NCBI GenBank assembly: GCA_045538535.1
Contig: JAZSRN010000062.1
Coordinates: forward strand, 1-40,634
Length of the DNA stretch: 40,634 nucleotides
From: RUG14219 sp045538535
GTDB taxonomy: Bacteria; Cyanobacteriota; Vampirovibrionia; Gastranaerophilales; Gastranaerophilaceae
Reading direction: 5' to 3'
Shown here piece by piece: positions 25,683 to 34,591 of the stretch (positions are counted from its first letter, which is position 1; every line of letters starts with the position of its first letter). The translations under genes were made by a program, and so were the position numbers. Under the pieces are notes generated by a model, which did no database searches, had not been told where the DNA came from, and saw only the letters and a program-made list of their open reading frames with translations.

Positions 25683-28112
25683 TTAGATTTGCTCAACGTA
25701 AGTTTTGGTTATGTTAACTTGGTATTCTTTGAGTTTTTTAAATTTGCGTTTTGTTCGGTTAAAGCCGTCAATGTTGAATTTGTTGCCGTCTGTAATTATT
25801 TTGAGTGCGTTATGTCTGTCTGTTCTGTAAATATCAGTTTTGCGCAAAGTGTCTAAAGTTCCGATTGAAGGGTGGCCGAATTTATTTTGTCCGGTTGAGA
25901 TTATGGATACTTGATTGTTAATGTGATTTAAAAACTCTTGGTTAACTACGCCATTAGCACCATGGTGTCCGACTTTTAGTATTTCTATTGCTTGTGGAAG
26001 ATTAGGTTTTATTTTATCAAAAGTTTCAACTGTGCCGTCTCCCATAAAAAGCATATCAAAATTTTTGTGAGTTATTAGTGTAATTGCCGAATTTTCGTTA
26101 TCGGTGTTTTTTCGGTTGATATTGGCCATATATGTTTTTATTGTAAATTCATTGTTTGAATATATTGTTTGGTTATTTTGCGCAAGGATTGTTGGTATAT
26201 TTTGGGTGTTTAAAGTTTTGTAGATATGCGAGGATGTTGCGGATTTATTTGAAAGAGTATTAACAAATACTTTTCTTACGTTTAGGTTTTCTAAAATATC
26301 GATAGCACCGCCGGAGTGGTCATTGTCAAAGTGTGTTATAATTAGAGTTTCAATATTTTTAATGCCTTTGTCTTTTAGATATTTTAGAAGAATTATTTTT
26401 GCTTGAGAATTCCCGCCATTGTATCCGCTTTTGCCGGTATCGATTATGAAATATTTGTTATTAGGGCTTTTTATCAGAAAGCAATCTGCGTTTTGTACAT
26501 CAAAAGTTATAATTTCAAGTTTTCTGTTCGGGATAGAAATCGTTGATATTAATAAAATTGTTGTCGCAATACAAATAATTGAAATAGATTTTTTGTTGAA
26601 GTTTGATTTGATTGCAAATGTTATATATATGATGATAGCGAAGTATAATGCAACTTGGATAAGAGAAGGGTGTGTTGTGGTTATAAGTGAGTGTTTAATG
26701 TTTGCAAATGTGTTTGAAATATTAACTATAATGGTTATGTTCAAGTTTAAAAACCAATCGATGATATGGCAAACGCTTTCGCTAAAAGGAGTAAACATTG
26801 CCAAGATTGAACTTAAAAATCCGCCAAAACTGATTATACTTAAAAATGGTACTGATAAAACGTTGGCAAAAATTGAATACGTTGAAAATGTATTAAAATA
26901 AAACATTTGAATTGGGGCAACCCATATTTGCGCAACAATCGGTACGGAAATTGTTCCTATGATAAAATTGTAAAAATTATTTGTCGATTTGAATTTTTCA
27001 AAAATGATATTCCCTGTTGTTAATAACCCGAGAGTTACCAAAAATGATAATTGAAATCCTACATCGTTAATAAATGCAGGGTTGTAGATTAGCATCAATA
27101 GCGCAACAAAAGATAGTAATGAAACGCTGTGAGCATCTCTGTCAATAAGTTTTCCTATGAGAATAAATAAAAGCATTAAGGATGCGCGAATTACAGATGC
27201 TCCCAGTCCCGTCATCAACGTGTAGAGTATAATTATTCCCATTCCGCTTATTACTGTTGGTTTATATGGTAATCGACATAACTTGAAAAGGATAAAAAAC
27301 CAAAAGCCAAAAATAAATGCTACATTCATCCCGGATGCTGCGAGGATGTGTAAAAGGCCGGATTGAACAAATGAATTTTTTATATCTGCCGGTGGTGCGA
27401 TTGCGTCATCACCAAAAACTACACCTCCTAAAATTTCTAAATTAGGGCTTTGTATAAATTTCGCGTGGGTAGAAATTATGTTATTTCGGGTGTTATTTAA
27501 GTTTTGGATAAATTGCCATTTGGGCGTTAGTGTGGAATTGATTTTTTCAGCGTTTGAAGTTGTGTAAAAGGTGGTGTAAGTTCTGAAATTGCGTAGATAT
27601 TTAGCATAATCAAATTGTGAAGGGTTTGTTGCTTTAAACGGAGCTCGAAGCTTGCCTTCAAATTTGTAGATATTACCTATTTTGTAGTTGGAAAAATCTC
27701 CGTTTGGGTCGGTTGCGGTTACGAGTATTTTTCCGGAGATATGAGAATTCCCAATCTTTGAGGTTTTTATGAAAAATTTTGTTTTAGTTTTGTCGTTACT
27801 GTTGGGGATTGAAATTATTTGTCCTTCAATTGTTGTATCAAGTGGGGTTAGAGGTAATATGTTGTCAATCGGTTTTATTTGAATAAAAGCGTTGAAAAAT
27901 CCGAGATAAAATACAGCTAAAAATAAAATTATCTTCTTGGTTTGTATATAATTTTTAAAATATAAAAATCCGGTAATACAAGTCAATACAAATGCGCTTG
28001 TGGTTCCGCAATCGTTAAAATATGATAAAATGCCAATCATGTAACACAGTGTTGTTACTAGCATCAAAATGTTTTTGTTTTGTGAAACGTTATTTATTTT
28101 ATCTCTAATCAT
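25683..28112 (-). CDS. comEC: ComEC/Rec2 family DNA-uptake channel protein
   Basis: 809 aa with the complete three-part layout: an N-terminal membrane and OB-like domain (DUF4131 type, about 1-190), the multi-helix Competence domain (about 210-500, with LLHILAASGMNVAFIFGF and LGASVIRASLMLLFILIG), and a C-terminal metallo-beta-lactamase-like domain with THFDNDHSGG at about 592-601 and VGHHGA later. ComEC passes single-stranded DNA through the inner membrane in natural transformation. It starts four bases after the phosphoesterase stop and is probably translated by coupling, as no strong ribosome site is seen. Other competence genes are not in the window. Confidence 0.93.
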   Translation of the reverse strand: MIRDKINNVSQNKNILMLVTTLCYMIGILSYFNDCGTTSAFVLTCITGFLYFKNYIQTKKIILFLAVFYLGFFNAFIQIKPIDNILPLTPLDTTIEGQIISIPNSNDKTKTKFFIKTSKIGNSHISGKILVTATDPNGDFSNYKIGNIYKFEGKLRAPFKATNPSQFDYAKYLRNFRTYTTFYTTSNAEKINSTLTPKWQFIQNLNNTRNNIISTHAKFIQSPNLEILGGVVFGDDAIAPPADIKNSFVQSGLLHILAASGMNVAFIFGFWFFILFKLCRLPYKPTVISGMGIIILYTLMTGLGASVIRASLMLLFILIGKLIDRDAHSVSLLSFVALLMLIYNPAFINDVGFQLSFLVTLGLLTTGNIIFEKFKSTNNFYNFIIGTISVPIVAQIWVAPIQMFYFNTFSTYSIFANVLSVPFLSIISFGGFLSSILAMFTPFSESVCHIIDWFLNLNITIIVNISNTFANIKHSLITTTHPSLIQVALYFAIIIYITFAIKSNFNKKSISIICIATTILLISTISIPNRKLEIITFDVQNADCFLIKSPNNKYFIIDTGKSGYNGGNSQAKIILLKYLKDKGIKNIETLIITHFDNDHSGGAIDILENLNVRKVFVNTLSNKSATSSHIYKTLNTQNIPTILAQNNQTIYSNNEFTIKTYMANINRKNTDNENSAITLITHKNFDMLFMGDGTVETFDKIKPNLPQAIEILKVGHHGANGVVNQEFLNHINNQVSIISTGQNKFGHPSIGTLDTLRKTDIYRTDRHNALKIITDGNKFNIDGFNRTKRKFKKLKEYQVNITKTYVEQI

Positions 28113-28116
28113 ATTT

Positions 28117-28848
28117 TTATAGATGTCTGCTTGTTGGATTTAATAGTATTCCGGCAAGCTTATTTGCACCATCAAATTTTCTTTTGCTCAGTATATCCGC
28201 TGCAAGTTCTCGGTTGTAGTCAACAAATCTGTGTTCAATGGTAAAGTTGTTGTGCTCGATATCTGCAACTGCGTAACAAGCCATCGCGTTGTCTGTAAAT
28301 GGTCTGCCTACACTTCCGACGTTAACAACCGTTTGTTTCTTATTTGTTTGGTATCCGCAAGGAATGTGAGTGTGCCCGCAAAAAATTAAATCAGAATCTA
28401 TTCCGTCAAGCATTTCTTCTATTTCGGTAATTGGTTTATCCGGGAGAATGTCTTCGTTGTTGCGTCTTGGTGAGCCGTGGACTAATAGTATTTTAATTCC
28501 ATCAATTGTTAATGTTTTTTGAGGTGGTAAATTTTTTAAATAATCCTTTTGAGTTTGATTGAGCTTGTTCACATCATCAACCAAAGCGTTTCTCATAATT
28601 GGGAATGCGGATTTTACATTTTGTTCGATTTCAGATGTAAAGTCCGAAATAAGTTTGTCGGTATTTCCTTGTATAATCATCCAATTTTGATTTGCTACAA
28701 AATCAATAGTTTTCTCCGGCTCAGGGCCCGCAAGAGCCAAATCACCAAGGCATAAAATTTGTTCACAATTTTGTTTTTGTATATCATTTAATACTGCTTC
28801 AAGTGCTTGCATATTCCCGTGGATGTCTGATATTATTGCGATTTTCAT
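28117..28848 (-). CDS. YfcE/MPE-type metallophosphoesterase
   Basis: 243 aa calcineurin-like phosphoesterase. Metal-binding motifs are in order: D8-x-H10 (SDIHGN), G35-D36, G61-N62-T63-D64 (usually GNHD/E), VHGSP (about 123) and GHTHIP (about 157). It hydrolyses phosphodiesters or phosphomonoesters; substrate not predictable. The start follows GGGAGA. It is the first gene of an apparent operon with comEC and is divergent from ispG across 40 bp. Confidence 0.92.
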   Translation of the reverse strand: MKIAIISDIHGNMQALEAVLNDIQKQNCEQILCLGDLALAGPEPEKTIDFVANQNWMIIQGNTDKLISDFTSEIEQNVKSAFPIMRNALVDDVNKLNQTQKDYLKNLPPQKTLTIDGIKILLVHGSPRRNNEDILPDKPITEIEEMLDGIDSDLIFCGHTHIPCGYQTNKKQTVVNVGSVGRPFTDNAMACYAVADIEHNNFTIEHRFVDYNRELAADILSKRKFDGANKLAGILLNPTSRHL

Positions 28849-28873
28849 ATTAATCTCCCGAATTTGTTATTTG

Positions 28874-28888
28874 TGATAAAATAATTAT
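28874..28888 (+). promoter_or_regulatory. Extended -10 placed for a leaderless ispG mRNA
   Basis: TG-A-TAAAAT (28874-28882) ends six bases before the ispG ATG at 28889. No ribosome site lies between, so the mRNA is predicted to begin at or next to the start codon. Confidence 0.55.
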
Positions 28889-29944
28889 ATGATAAAAAGA
28901 CGTAATTCAAAAGAAATTAGCATAGGAAATGTAAAAATCGGAAATGGTAATCCTATTAGCGTTCAATCAATGTGTAATACGGATACCCGAGATGTTGAAT
29001 CGACTCTTTCACAAATTCATCAAATGGCAGATGAAGGTTGTGAAATTGTACGGCTTGCGGTTTTGAATAAAGATGCAGCTGCCGCAATTAAAGATATAGT
29101 GAAAAAATCACCATTACCATTGGTTGCGGATATTCATTTTGATTATCGTTTGGCAATGCAATGTATAGAAAACGGTATAAACGCATTACGTTTAAATCCT
29201 GGAAATATCGGTAAAAGAGAGTTTGTCGAAAAGGTTGTTAATCTTGCAAAAATTAATGCTGTTCCGATTCGTATAGGTGTAAATGCCGGCTCATTGGAAA
29301 AAGAATTGCAAGAAAAAAGTATTCCACTTTCTGAAAAAATGGTTGAAAGTGCCTTAAAGCACATTAAAATTCTTGAAGATTTAGATTTTGATTTGATAAA
29401 AGTATCACTTAAGTCGTCTGATGTTTTAACTACAATTGAGGCTTATCGTTCTATTGCGGATAAAATCCCTTATGCATTACATCTTGGAGTTACCGAGGCC
29501 GGCACTATGCGTGGTGGCTTGATAAAATCTTCGGTGGGTTTGGGCACATTGTTAGCGGAAGGTATAGGTGATACCATTAGAGTTTCGTTGACAGAAAATC
29601 CGGTGGAAGAAGTGAGTGCCGGTTTTGATATTTTAAAAAGTTTGAATTTGCGTCAATCTGGTGTGAATTTTGTATCTTGTCCTACTTGCGGAAGAACACA
29701 GATAGATTTGATATCTTTGGCAAAGCAAGTGGAAGAACGTTTTAAACATATTAAAGAACCTATTACTATTGCAACAATGGGTTGCGCTGTAAATGGCCCC
29801 GGAGAAGCTCGTCACGCTGATTTTGGAATTGCCGGCGGTATAGGTGAAGGTTATATTTTTAAAAAAGGTGAAATCATTGCTCGTGTTCCAGAAAGCGAGC
29901 TGTTACAAAAATTGGAAGAAATTATAATAAAATCCTTCAAATAG
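28889..29944 (+). CDS. ispG: 4-hydroxy-3-methylbut-2-enyl diphosphate synthase
   Basis: 351 aa, standard bacterial IspG (GcpE). It makes HMBPP in the MEP isoprenoid pathway. TIM-barrel part: VKIGNGNPISVQSMCNTDT, LVADIHFDYRLA and ALRLNPGNIG. The C-terminal [4Fe-4S] ligands are C264, C267 (SCPTCGRTQ), C299 and E306 (GCAVNGPGE), all present. The start lacks a ribosome site but has an extended -10 six bases upstream. Secure assignment. Confidence 0.97.
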   Translation: MIKRRNSKEISIGNVKIGNGNPISVQSMCNTDTRDVESTLSQIHQMADEGCEIVRLAVLNKDAAAAIKDIVKKSPLPLVADIHFDYRLAMQCIENGINALRLNPGNIGKREFVEKVVNLAKINAVPIRIGVNAGSLEKELQEKSIPLSEKMVESALKHIKILEDLDFDLIKVSLKSSDVLTTIEAYRSIADKIPYALHLGVTEAGTMRGGLIKSSVGLGTLLAEGIGDTIRVSLTENPVEEVSAGFDILKSLNLRQSGVNFVSCPTCGRTQIDLISLAKQVEERFKHIKEPITIATMGCAVNGPGEARHADFGIAGGIGEGYIFKKGEIIARVPESELLQKLEEIIIKSFK

Positions 29945-29981
29945 TATATGGATATCTTATTGTAAAGATTTTATAATGTAT

Positions 29982-30010
29982 TTGTAACTAAGCAAAAAGT
30001 ATAGTAAAAT
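29982..30010 (+). promoter_or_regulatory. Promoter of the secreted three-gene operon
   Basis: TTGTAA (29982-29987), 17-base spacer, TAAAAT (30005-30010). Start expected near 30017, just before the AGAGGTGG ribosome site of the gene at 30029. Confidence 0.65.
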
Positions 30011-30028
30011 ATTCCAAAAGAGGTGGAT

Positions 30029-30352
30029 ATGAAAAAAAGTGTATTTTTATTATTAATCATCGCGATGGGTGTAATGTTACCGGCAAACGCTGAATTGACA
30101 GTTTCAGATATTGCATCTCATGAGTATTTGATTAATCACGGACATTCTGAACCGGGAGCAGAAGCGGTTGCAAGAGCAAGAGCACAAGCAAATGCGGTTC
30201 CGTATGAGGCTATTAAAGAAGAAACAGTTTGGGATACAAACGGATTCTTGAATTTTTGGAAACGAGTTTATACGTATATTGATCCTGCAGCAGACCAAGA
30301 TACATTTATGAACCACGATATTAGAGTAACTCCGGGTGTTCACGATTTGTAG
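30029..30352 (+). CDS. Small secreted protein, unknown
   Basis: 107 aa from the ATG at 30029, which follows AGAGGTGG; an upstream in-frame GTG at 30023 lies inside that site. It has a clean signal peptide (to about ANAE, residue 20). The mature part has an Ala/Arg-rich helix (GAEAVARARAQANAV) and the tail IRVTPGVHDL, with no cysteines. It overlaps the next gene by 17 bp, so the two are co-translated. No family recognised; context suggests an envelope role with the TPR and glycosyl-hydrolase-like proteins that follow. Confidence 0.8.
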   Translation: MKKSVFLLLIIAMGVMLPANAELTVSDIASHEYLINHGHSEPGAEAVARARAQANAVPYEAIKEETVWDTNGFLNFWKRVYTYIDPAADQDTFMNHDIRVTPGVHDL

Positions 30353-30998
30353 AAAATTCTTGATATCCACCCTGATTTTTTATATGTTTTTGAATTGTAC
30401 TCCGGCTTTTTCGGCGCATGTTGGAAAGTTGGAGTACAATGACGTTTTGTTCGATTATTCAAAATTGAATTCGGAAGAAATATTGTATCTTGCTGATGAA
30501 GCATTTTATCAATACAATTTGACAGAAGACGAAATTTTGCGTGAAAAAATGGCGCAAGATGTCATGAGCAAATATTATATTTTGACAAGAATTGATCCAC
30601 ATAATATTTATCCGTTTGTGCAGCTGGCAAGAATGTATTTGGATGTAGATAAAAGAAGGTATGCGAAAGAGTTTTTGTCAACGGCGTTGAACATTGAAGC
30701 TGACAATCCTTATATAAATTATTATTATGGGGAGTTTTATTTTAAATATAGAGATTACCGTAAAGCAATAAAACACTATTTGGTTGCGTACAAAAATGGG
30801 TATGAAAATTCTTTTGATTTAAATTTAAAAATGGCTATTTTGTACGAAAAATTTGGCGATATATTAAAGTCTATAGAATTTTATGAAAAAGCATCTTTAC
30901 TAAATCCTCAAATGCCGGAATTAAACACAAAGTTACAATCATTGAGGGAGTTAAATTATATAAATTCAGAGTATTATGGTAATAGTATAAGAGAGTAA
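30336..30998 (+). CDS. Secreted or anchored TPR protein
   Basis: 220 aa, starting at a GTG inside the end of the preceding gene; other in-frame starts fall inside the signal peptide. N-terminal signal sequence (FLISTLIFYMFLNCTPAFSA); the LNC could also be a lipobox. Then TPR-like helices: YILTRIDPHNIYPFVQLARM, AKEFLSTALNIEADNPYINY, YRKAIKHYLVAYKNG and ILKSIEFYEKASLLNP. It is a likely periplasmic scaffold. It ends three bases before the glycosyl-hydrolase-like gene. Confidence 0.8.
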   Translation: MFTICRKFLISTLIFYMFLNCTPAFSAHVGKLEYNDVLFDYSKLNSEEILYLADEAFYQYNLTEDEILREKMAQDVMSKYYILTRIDPHNIYPFVQLARMYLDVDKRRYAKEFLSTALNIEADNPYINYYYGEFYFKYRDYRKAIKHYLVAYKNGYENSFDLNLKMAILYEKFGDILKSIEFYEKASLLNPQMPELNTKLQSLRELNYINSEYYGNSIRE

Positions 30999-31001
30999 AT
31001 T

Positions 31002-32891
31002 ATGCGGATTTTGACTTTTTTAATACTATTTATATCAATCTTTTTTGCACAAGTTACTTTTGCGCAAGATGTACTTGTGGATTTTGAGGGGCATTTAGAT
31101 GAAGTCGAAAATGCGCTACTCCCGTTACAAGCTGAATTGCCGGAATGTTATAAGCCGTATATTTTGTCAAAAACAGAAGTTTTAATGAACGAAAGTAAAA
31201 AACGTATTAATGCGCTCAATCCTAGTATTTATTCAAACAAAGGCGGTGCTTATTTTCCGGGAGGTAGAGGCGTAAATCAACTTGTGATTTATACTCCGTC
31301 TTTTGGAGAAAAAACCGGAACGAATGAGTTCGGAACGGAAGCTATTGTTGTCGGGAATGTCGTTTCTGAAATTTCGGGGGCAAATTCACTTATTCCTAAG
31401 GACGGTATAGTTATAAGCGGTCACGGAACAGCTAAAACTTGGATGAATTCCGCTCTGAAAGTTGGCACAAGAGTTTATGTTGATGATGTAAATCAATTTT
31501 TGTACGCATATACAACCTCTGAAAGTTATTTGTATGGTACGGAAAAAAAGATTGCTGAGACCGAGGCAATGATTGAGTATTACAAACGGCAAAATGAAGA
31601 TTACAAATCAAAAGTTCCTGATTCATATATTGATGATGCAAAAGACTACCTTAAAAAAGCTAAAAGAAATCCGGATAATATTCAAAAGTATGCTTCTTTA
31701 GCAATCGAAGCTGCAAGTGATGCGATAAAAAGTGTTCTACCGTACAAAGCCGGTGAGCTTAAAGGGGTTTGGATTAGGCCTACAGAAAAAACGCGTGAAG
31801 ATATTGTTAATACCATTGAATATTTACGACGTGCGGGGATTGATGATATATTCCTTGAAACTTATTATCATGGGAAAACAATTTATCCTAGTAAAGTAAT
31901 GCAAAATTATGGTTTATTAGCGCAGAACGAAATTTTTGAAGGTACTGATATTTTAAAAATATGGATTGAAGAAGCACATAAACGTAATATGAAAATTCAT
32001 ATATGGTTTGAAAGTTTTTATGTTGGTAATCAAAACCCGAAAGATAATCCTCTTAGTATTCTTAGTAAATTCCCAACTTGGGGGAATATAATAAAAAGGG
32101 ATGTGTCAAGTGGCATTGTTGCAACGAAATCACCAACTGAACACAATGGTTACTTCCTTGATCCCGCAAATCGTGAAGTTCAAGATTTTCTTTTTAAATT
32201 AATTAAAGAGATGACAACTGATTACAAGCCGGACGGTGTAAATTTAGATTATATCCGTTATCCTCAAATGCTTTCAAAATCTGAAAGCGGAAGTTGGGGT
32301 TATACAAAAGTTTCTCGAGATGAATTTAAGGCTCTTTATGGGGAAGACCCAGTGCAATTAACTCGTACAAATTCATTATGGCAAAATTGGGAAATTTATA
32401 GAAGAAGTCGCATAACGAAGTTTGTTCGTAGAGTTGGTGAGTATGGCAAACAGAATAATATATATGTTTCGGCAGTAATTTTCCCGGATAAAAAACAAGC
32501 ATTAGAACAAAAGTTACAAGATTGGCAAACTTGGTCAAAAAACAACTATATCGCAGGCCTTACGCCAATGTTTTTGACTTGTGACTCTAAAACCGCAAGT
32601 TTGATGATGCAAGATGTTATAAAAAATATTTCGTCAGAAACCGATTTGTTAGCCGGATTGTATGTGACATTTATGAATGGTGCAGAAGAAGATTTAATCA
32701 GACAAATTCATGAGGCCCGTAAGCTTGATGCAAAAGGTGTTGTAATTTTTGATTATGCCCATTTAGGACAAAAATATGCATCAGCGCTTTCTACAAGTGT
32801 ATTTGCAAGAACAAAAGAAGTTGAAAAACTTATAGAAAAGAAAAATACCGACTCCAAAAAGAAAAAACGTCGTTGGTTTAAAAAAGATTAA
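31002..32891 (+). CDS. Secreted GHL10/DUF187-type glycosyl hydrolase-like protein
   Basis: 629 aa with a signal peptide (ends TFAQD). The N-terminal region (about 75-170) is a beta domain with VNQLVIYTPSFGEKTGTNEF and ISGANSLIPKDGIVISGHG. A charged helical spacer (about 175-235) follows. Then comes a GHL10-type TIM barrel (about 240-580) with ELKGVWIRPTE, GIDDIFLETYYHGKTIYPS, MKIHIWFESF and PDGVNLDYIRYP, whose acidic residues are candidate catalysts. Related proteins act on glycans or peptidoglycan. The C-terminus is lysine-rich (SKKKKRRWFKK). Start follows AGAGAG, four bases after the TPR gene. Confidence 0.87.
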   Translation: MRILTFLILFISIFFAQVTFAQDVLVDFEGHLDEVENALLPLQAELPECYKPYILSKTEVLMNESKKRINALNPSIYSNKGGAYFPGGRGVNQLVIYTPSFGEKTGTNEFGTEAIVVGNVVSEISGANSLIPKDGIVISGHGTAKTWMNSALKVGTRVYVDDVNQFLYAYTTSESYLYGTEKKIAETEAMIEYYKRQNEDYKSKVPDSYIDDAKDYLKKAKRNPDNIQKYASLAIEAASDAIKSVLPYKAGELKGVWIRPTEKTREDIVNTIEYLRRAGIDDIFLETYYHGKTIYPSKVMQNYGLLAQNEIFEGTDILKIWIEEAHKRNMKIHIWFESFYVGNQNPKDNPLSILSKFPTWGNIIKRDVSSGIVATKSPTEHNGYFLDPANREVQDFLFKLIKEMTTDYKPDGVNLDYIRYPQMLSKSESGSWGYTKVSRDEFKALYGEDPVQLTRTNSLWQNWEIYRRSRITKFVRRVGEYGKQNNIYVSAVIFPDKKQALEQKLQDWQTWSKNNYIAGLTPMFLTCDSKTASLMMQDVIKNISSETDLLAGLYVTFMNGAEEDLIRQIHEARKLDAKGVVIFDYAHLGQKYASALSTSVFARTKEVEKLIEKKNTDSKKKKRRWFKKD

Positions 32892-32969
32892 ATGCCCTCT
32901 TGAAAAGTTGGAAGTTTAGGTGTAAAATAACTATATATTTAGTGTTTGTTGAATGAATAGGAGATTCTT

Positions 32970-34277
32970 ATGCCAACATTTATTGAAGATATTGAAGCTC
33001 GTCAAATTCTTGATTCAAGAGGTAACCCAACTATTGAAGTGGATGTTCGATTAGCAGGTGGAATAATGGGAAGGGCTGCGGTGCCATCCGGCGCTTCTAC
33101 TGGTATTTATGAGGCTTTGGAGCTTAGAGATGGTGATAAAAAATGTTATCTTGGCAAAAGTGTTTATAAAGCGGTTGATAATGTAAATAACATTATTGCG
33201 CCCGAATTGATTGGTGAGGATGCTTCAAATCAAGAACGTATTGATAATTTAATGATTACTCTTGACGGGACAGAAAACAAGGCAAAACTTGGCGCTAATG
33301 CGATTTTGGGTGTATCTTTAGCAATTGCAAAGGCTTCATCTGTGGCGTATGGTATACCTTTGTATAGATATTTGGGTGGCATAAATGCTTGTACTCTGCC
33401 GGTTCCGATGATGAATATTATAAACGGTGGTGTTCACGCAGATAATAGTATCGACTTTCAAGAGTTTATGATTGCGCCTGTTGGTGCCGGAAATTTTCAA
33501 GAAGCTATACAAATGGGTGCAGAAGTTTTCCATACCCTTAAAAAAGTGTTGAACAAAAAAGGTCACGTTACCGCAGTTGGTGACGAAGGTGGTTTTGCGC
33601 CTAATTTACGCTCTAATGAGGAGGGCATAGAGGTTATACTTGAGGCAATCGAAAAAGCCGGTCATTCATCGGAAGATATAAAAATATGTCTTGATGTCGC
33701 AGCTTCCGAATTTTATGAAAACGGAAAGTATACTCTTGATGGTGAAAAGAAAATTTTAGACAATGCAGAAATGATAGAATTTTTAGCAAAATGGGTTGAA
33801 AAATATCCTATCATTTCGATTGAAGATGGTCTTGCAGAACAAGACTGGGAAGGTTGGGAGTTTTTAACAAAACGTTTAGGTAACAGATGTCAATTAGTTG
33901 GTGACGATTTATTTGTTACTAATACAAGACGTCTTGCTGAAGGTATAAGACGTTGTGTCGGGAATTCAATATTGATAAAAGTTAACCAAATCGGTACGTT
34001 ATCCGAAACTCTGGATGCCATCGCAATGGCTCACGCGGCAGGATATACAGCAGTAACCTCTCATCGTTCGGGTGAAACGGAGGACACTTTTATTGCAGAT
34101 TTAGCGGTTGCGACAAATTGCGGGCAAATCAAAACCGGTTCCGCATCTCGTTCTGATAGAATTGCTAAATATAATCAATTGATAAGAATTGAGCAAGAAC
34201 TCGGCACTGCCGCAAAATATCTTGGGCTTCAAGCTTTTAGTGCAGAGAAACAGAATTGTTGTCAATCGTTTAGATAA
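32970..34277 (+). CDS. eno: Enolase
   Basis: 435 aa. It converts 2-phosphoglycerate to phosphoenolpyruvate in glycolysis. Motifs: AVPSGASTGIYEALELRD, MMNIINGGVHADNSIDFQEFM, AVGDEGGFAPN, SIEDGLAEQDWEGW, LVGDDLFVTN, catalytic K337 in KVNQIGTLSET and SHRSGETEDTFIADLAV. The start follows AGGAGA. The C-terminus has a short Cys/Gln-rich tail (KQNCCQSFR) beyond the usual end. A strong terminator follows. Confidence 0.98.
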   Translation: MPTFIEDIEARQILDSRGNPTIEVDVRLAGGIMGRAAVPSGASTGIYEALELRDGDKKCYLGKSVYKAVDNVNNIIAPELIGEDASNQERIDNLMITLDGTENKAKLGANAILGVSLAIAKASSVAYGIPLYRYLGGINACTLPVPMMNIINGGVHADNSIDFQEFMIAPVGAGNFQEAIQMGAEVFHTLKKVLNKKGHVTAVGDEGGFAPNLRSNEEGIEVILEAIEKAGHSSEDIKICLDVAASEFYENGKYTLDGEKKILDNAEMIEFLAKWVEKYPIISIEDGLAEQDWEGWEFLTKRLGNRCQLVGDDLFVTNTRRLAEGIRRCVGNSILIKVNQIGTLSETLDAIAMAHAAGYTAVTSHRSGETEDTFIADLAVATNCGQIKTGSASRSDRIAKYNQLIRIEQELGTAAKYLGLQAFSAEKQNCCQSFR

Positions 34278-34284
34278 TATTAAA

Positions 34285-34320
34285 AAGGCGCGGGTTTCAA
34301 AACCCGCGCCTTAAATTTTT
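34285..34320. terminator. Strong bidirectional terminator after eno
   Basis: AAGGCGCGGGTTT pairs with AAACCCGCGCCTT (34285-34312), then AAATTTTT on the plus strand and a T-run on the minus strand. Stem is GC-rich in an otherwise AT-rich region. It lies directly beside the end of the minus-strand fragment at 34319. Confidence 0.9.
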
Positions 34321-34414
34321 ACTCTTCGAATGTGTCGTAAAATTCTTGTGGAAGTTGCCGTACCGGATTATAAAGTGCCGCAATTTCTGTAACGTGTTGG
34401 TTTGCGTCCGACTT
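34319..34414 (-). pseudogene. C-terminal remnant of a minus-strand gene
   Basis: 31 codons open between a TGA (34415-34417) and a TAA at 34319-34321, with no start codon. The peptide ending NPVRQLPQEFYDTFEE reads like a genuine C-terminus, and its stop sits against a terminator. The opposite strand also carries a short open stretch with an ATG (34330-34392), so the strand is not certain. Probably what is left of a deleted gene. Confidence 0.4.
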
Positions 34415-34566
34415 TCAATTCAGAGATATTCTATGATGAAAATTCAAAATTACATTTTAAATGGAATCCTGAAGCAAGAGCGTTTGAAGCAATGGATAAA
34501 AATATTGCGCATGTCGGTCGTGACGGAAAGTTTTACGATAAAGATTATAAGGAAATCAAACAATAA
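34393..34566 (+). pseudogene. C-terminal remnant of a plus-strand gene
   Basis: 57 codons (RVGLRPTFNSEIFYDEN ... KDYKEIKQ) open after an in-frame TAA at 34390-34392 and ending in TAA just before a terminator. No start codon or ribosome site fits. The same frame is also open from an ATG at 34330 to that TAA, so a single nonsense change in one gene is an alternative to two unrelated fragments. Family not recognised. Confidence 0.45.
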
Positions 34567-34591
34567 AAAGGAGGGTTTAACCCTCCTTTTT
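34565..34591. terminator. Bidirectional terminator before mtnA's 3' end
   Basis: AAAAAGGAGGG (34565-34575), loop TTTAA, CCCTCCTTTTT (34581-34591). It serves the plus-strand remnant and the convergent mtnA, whose stop codon touches it. Confidence 0.88.

Noticed and set aside
26419..26901. 160-codon plus-strand frame inside comEC
   Set aside because: Antisense to the Competence/beta-lactamase region, no ribosome site, composition follows comEC codons.
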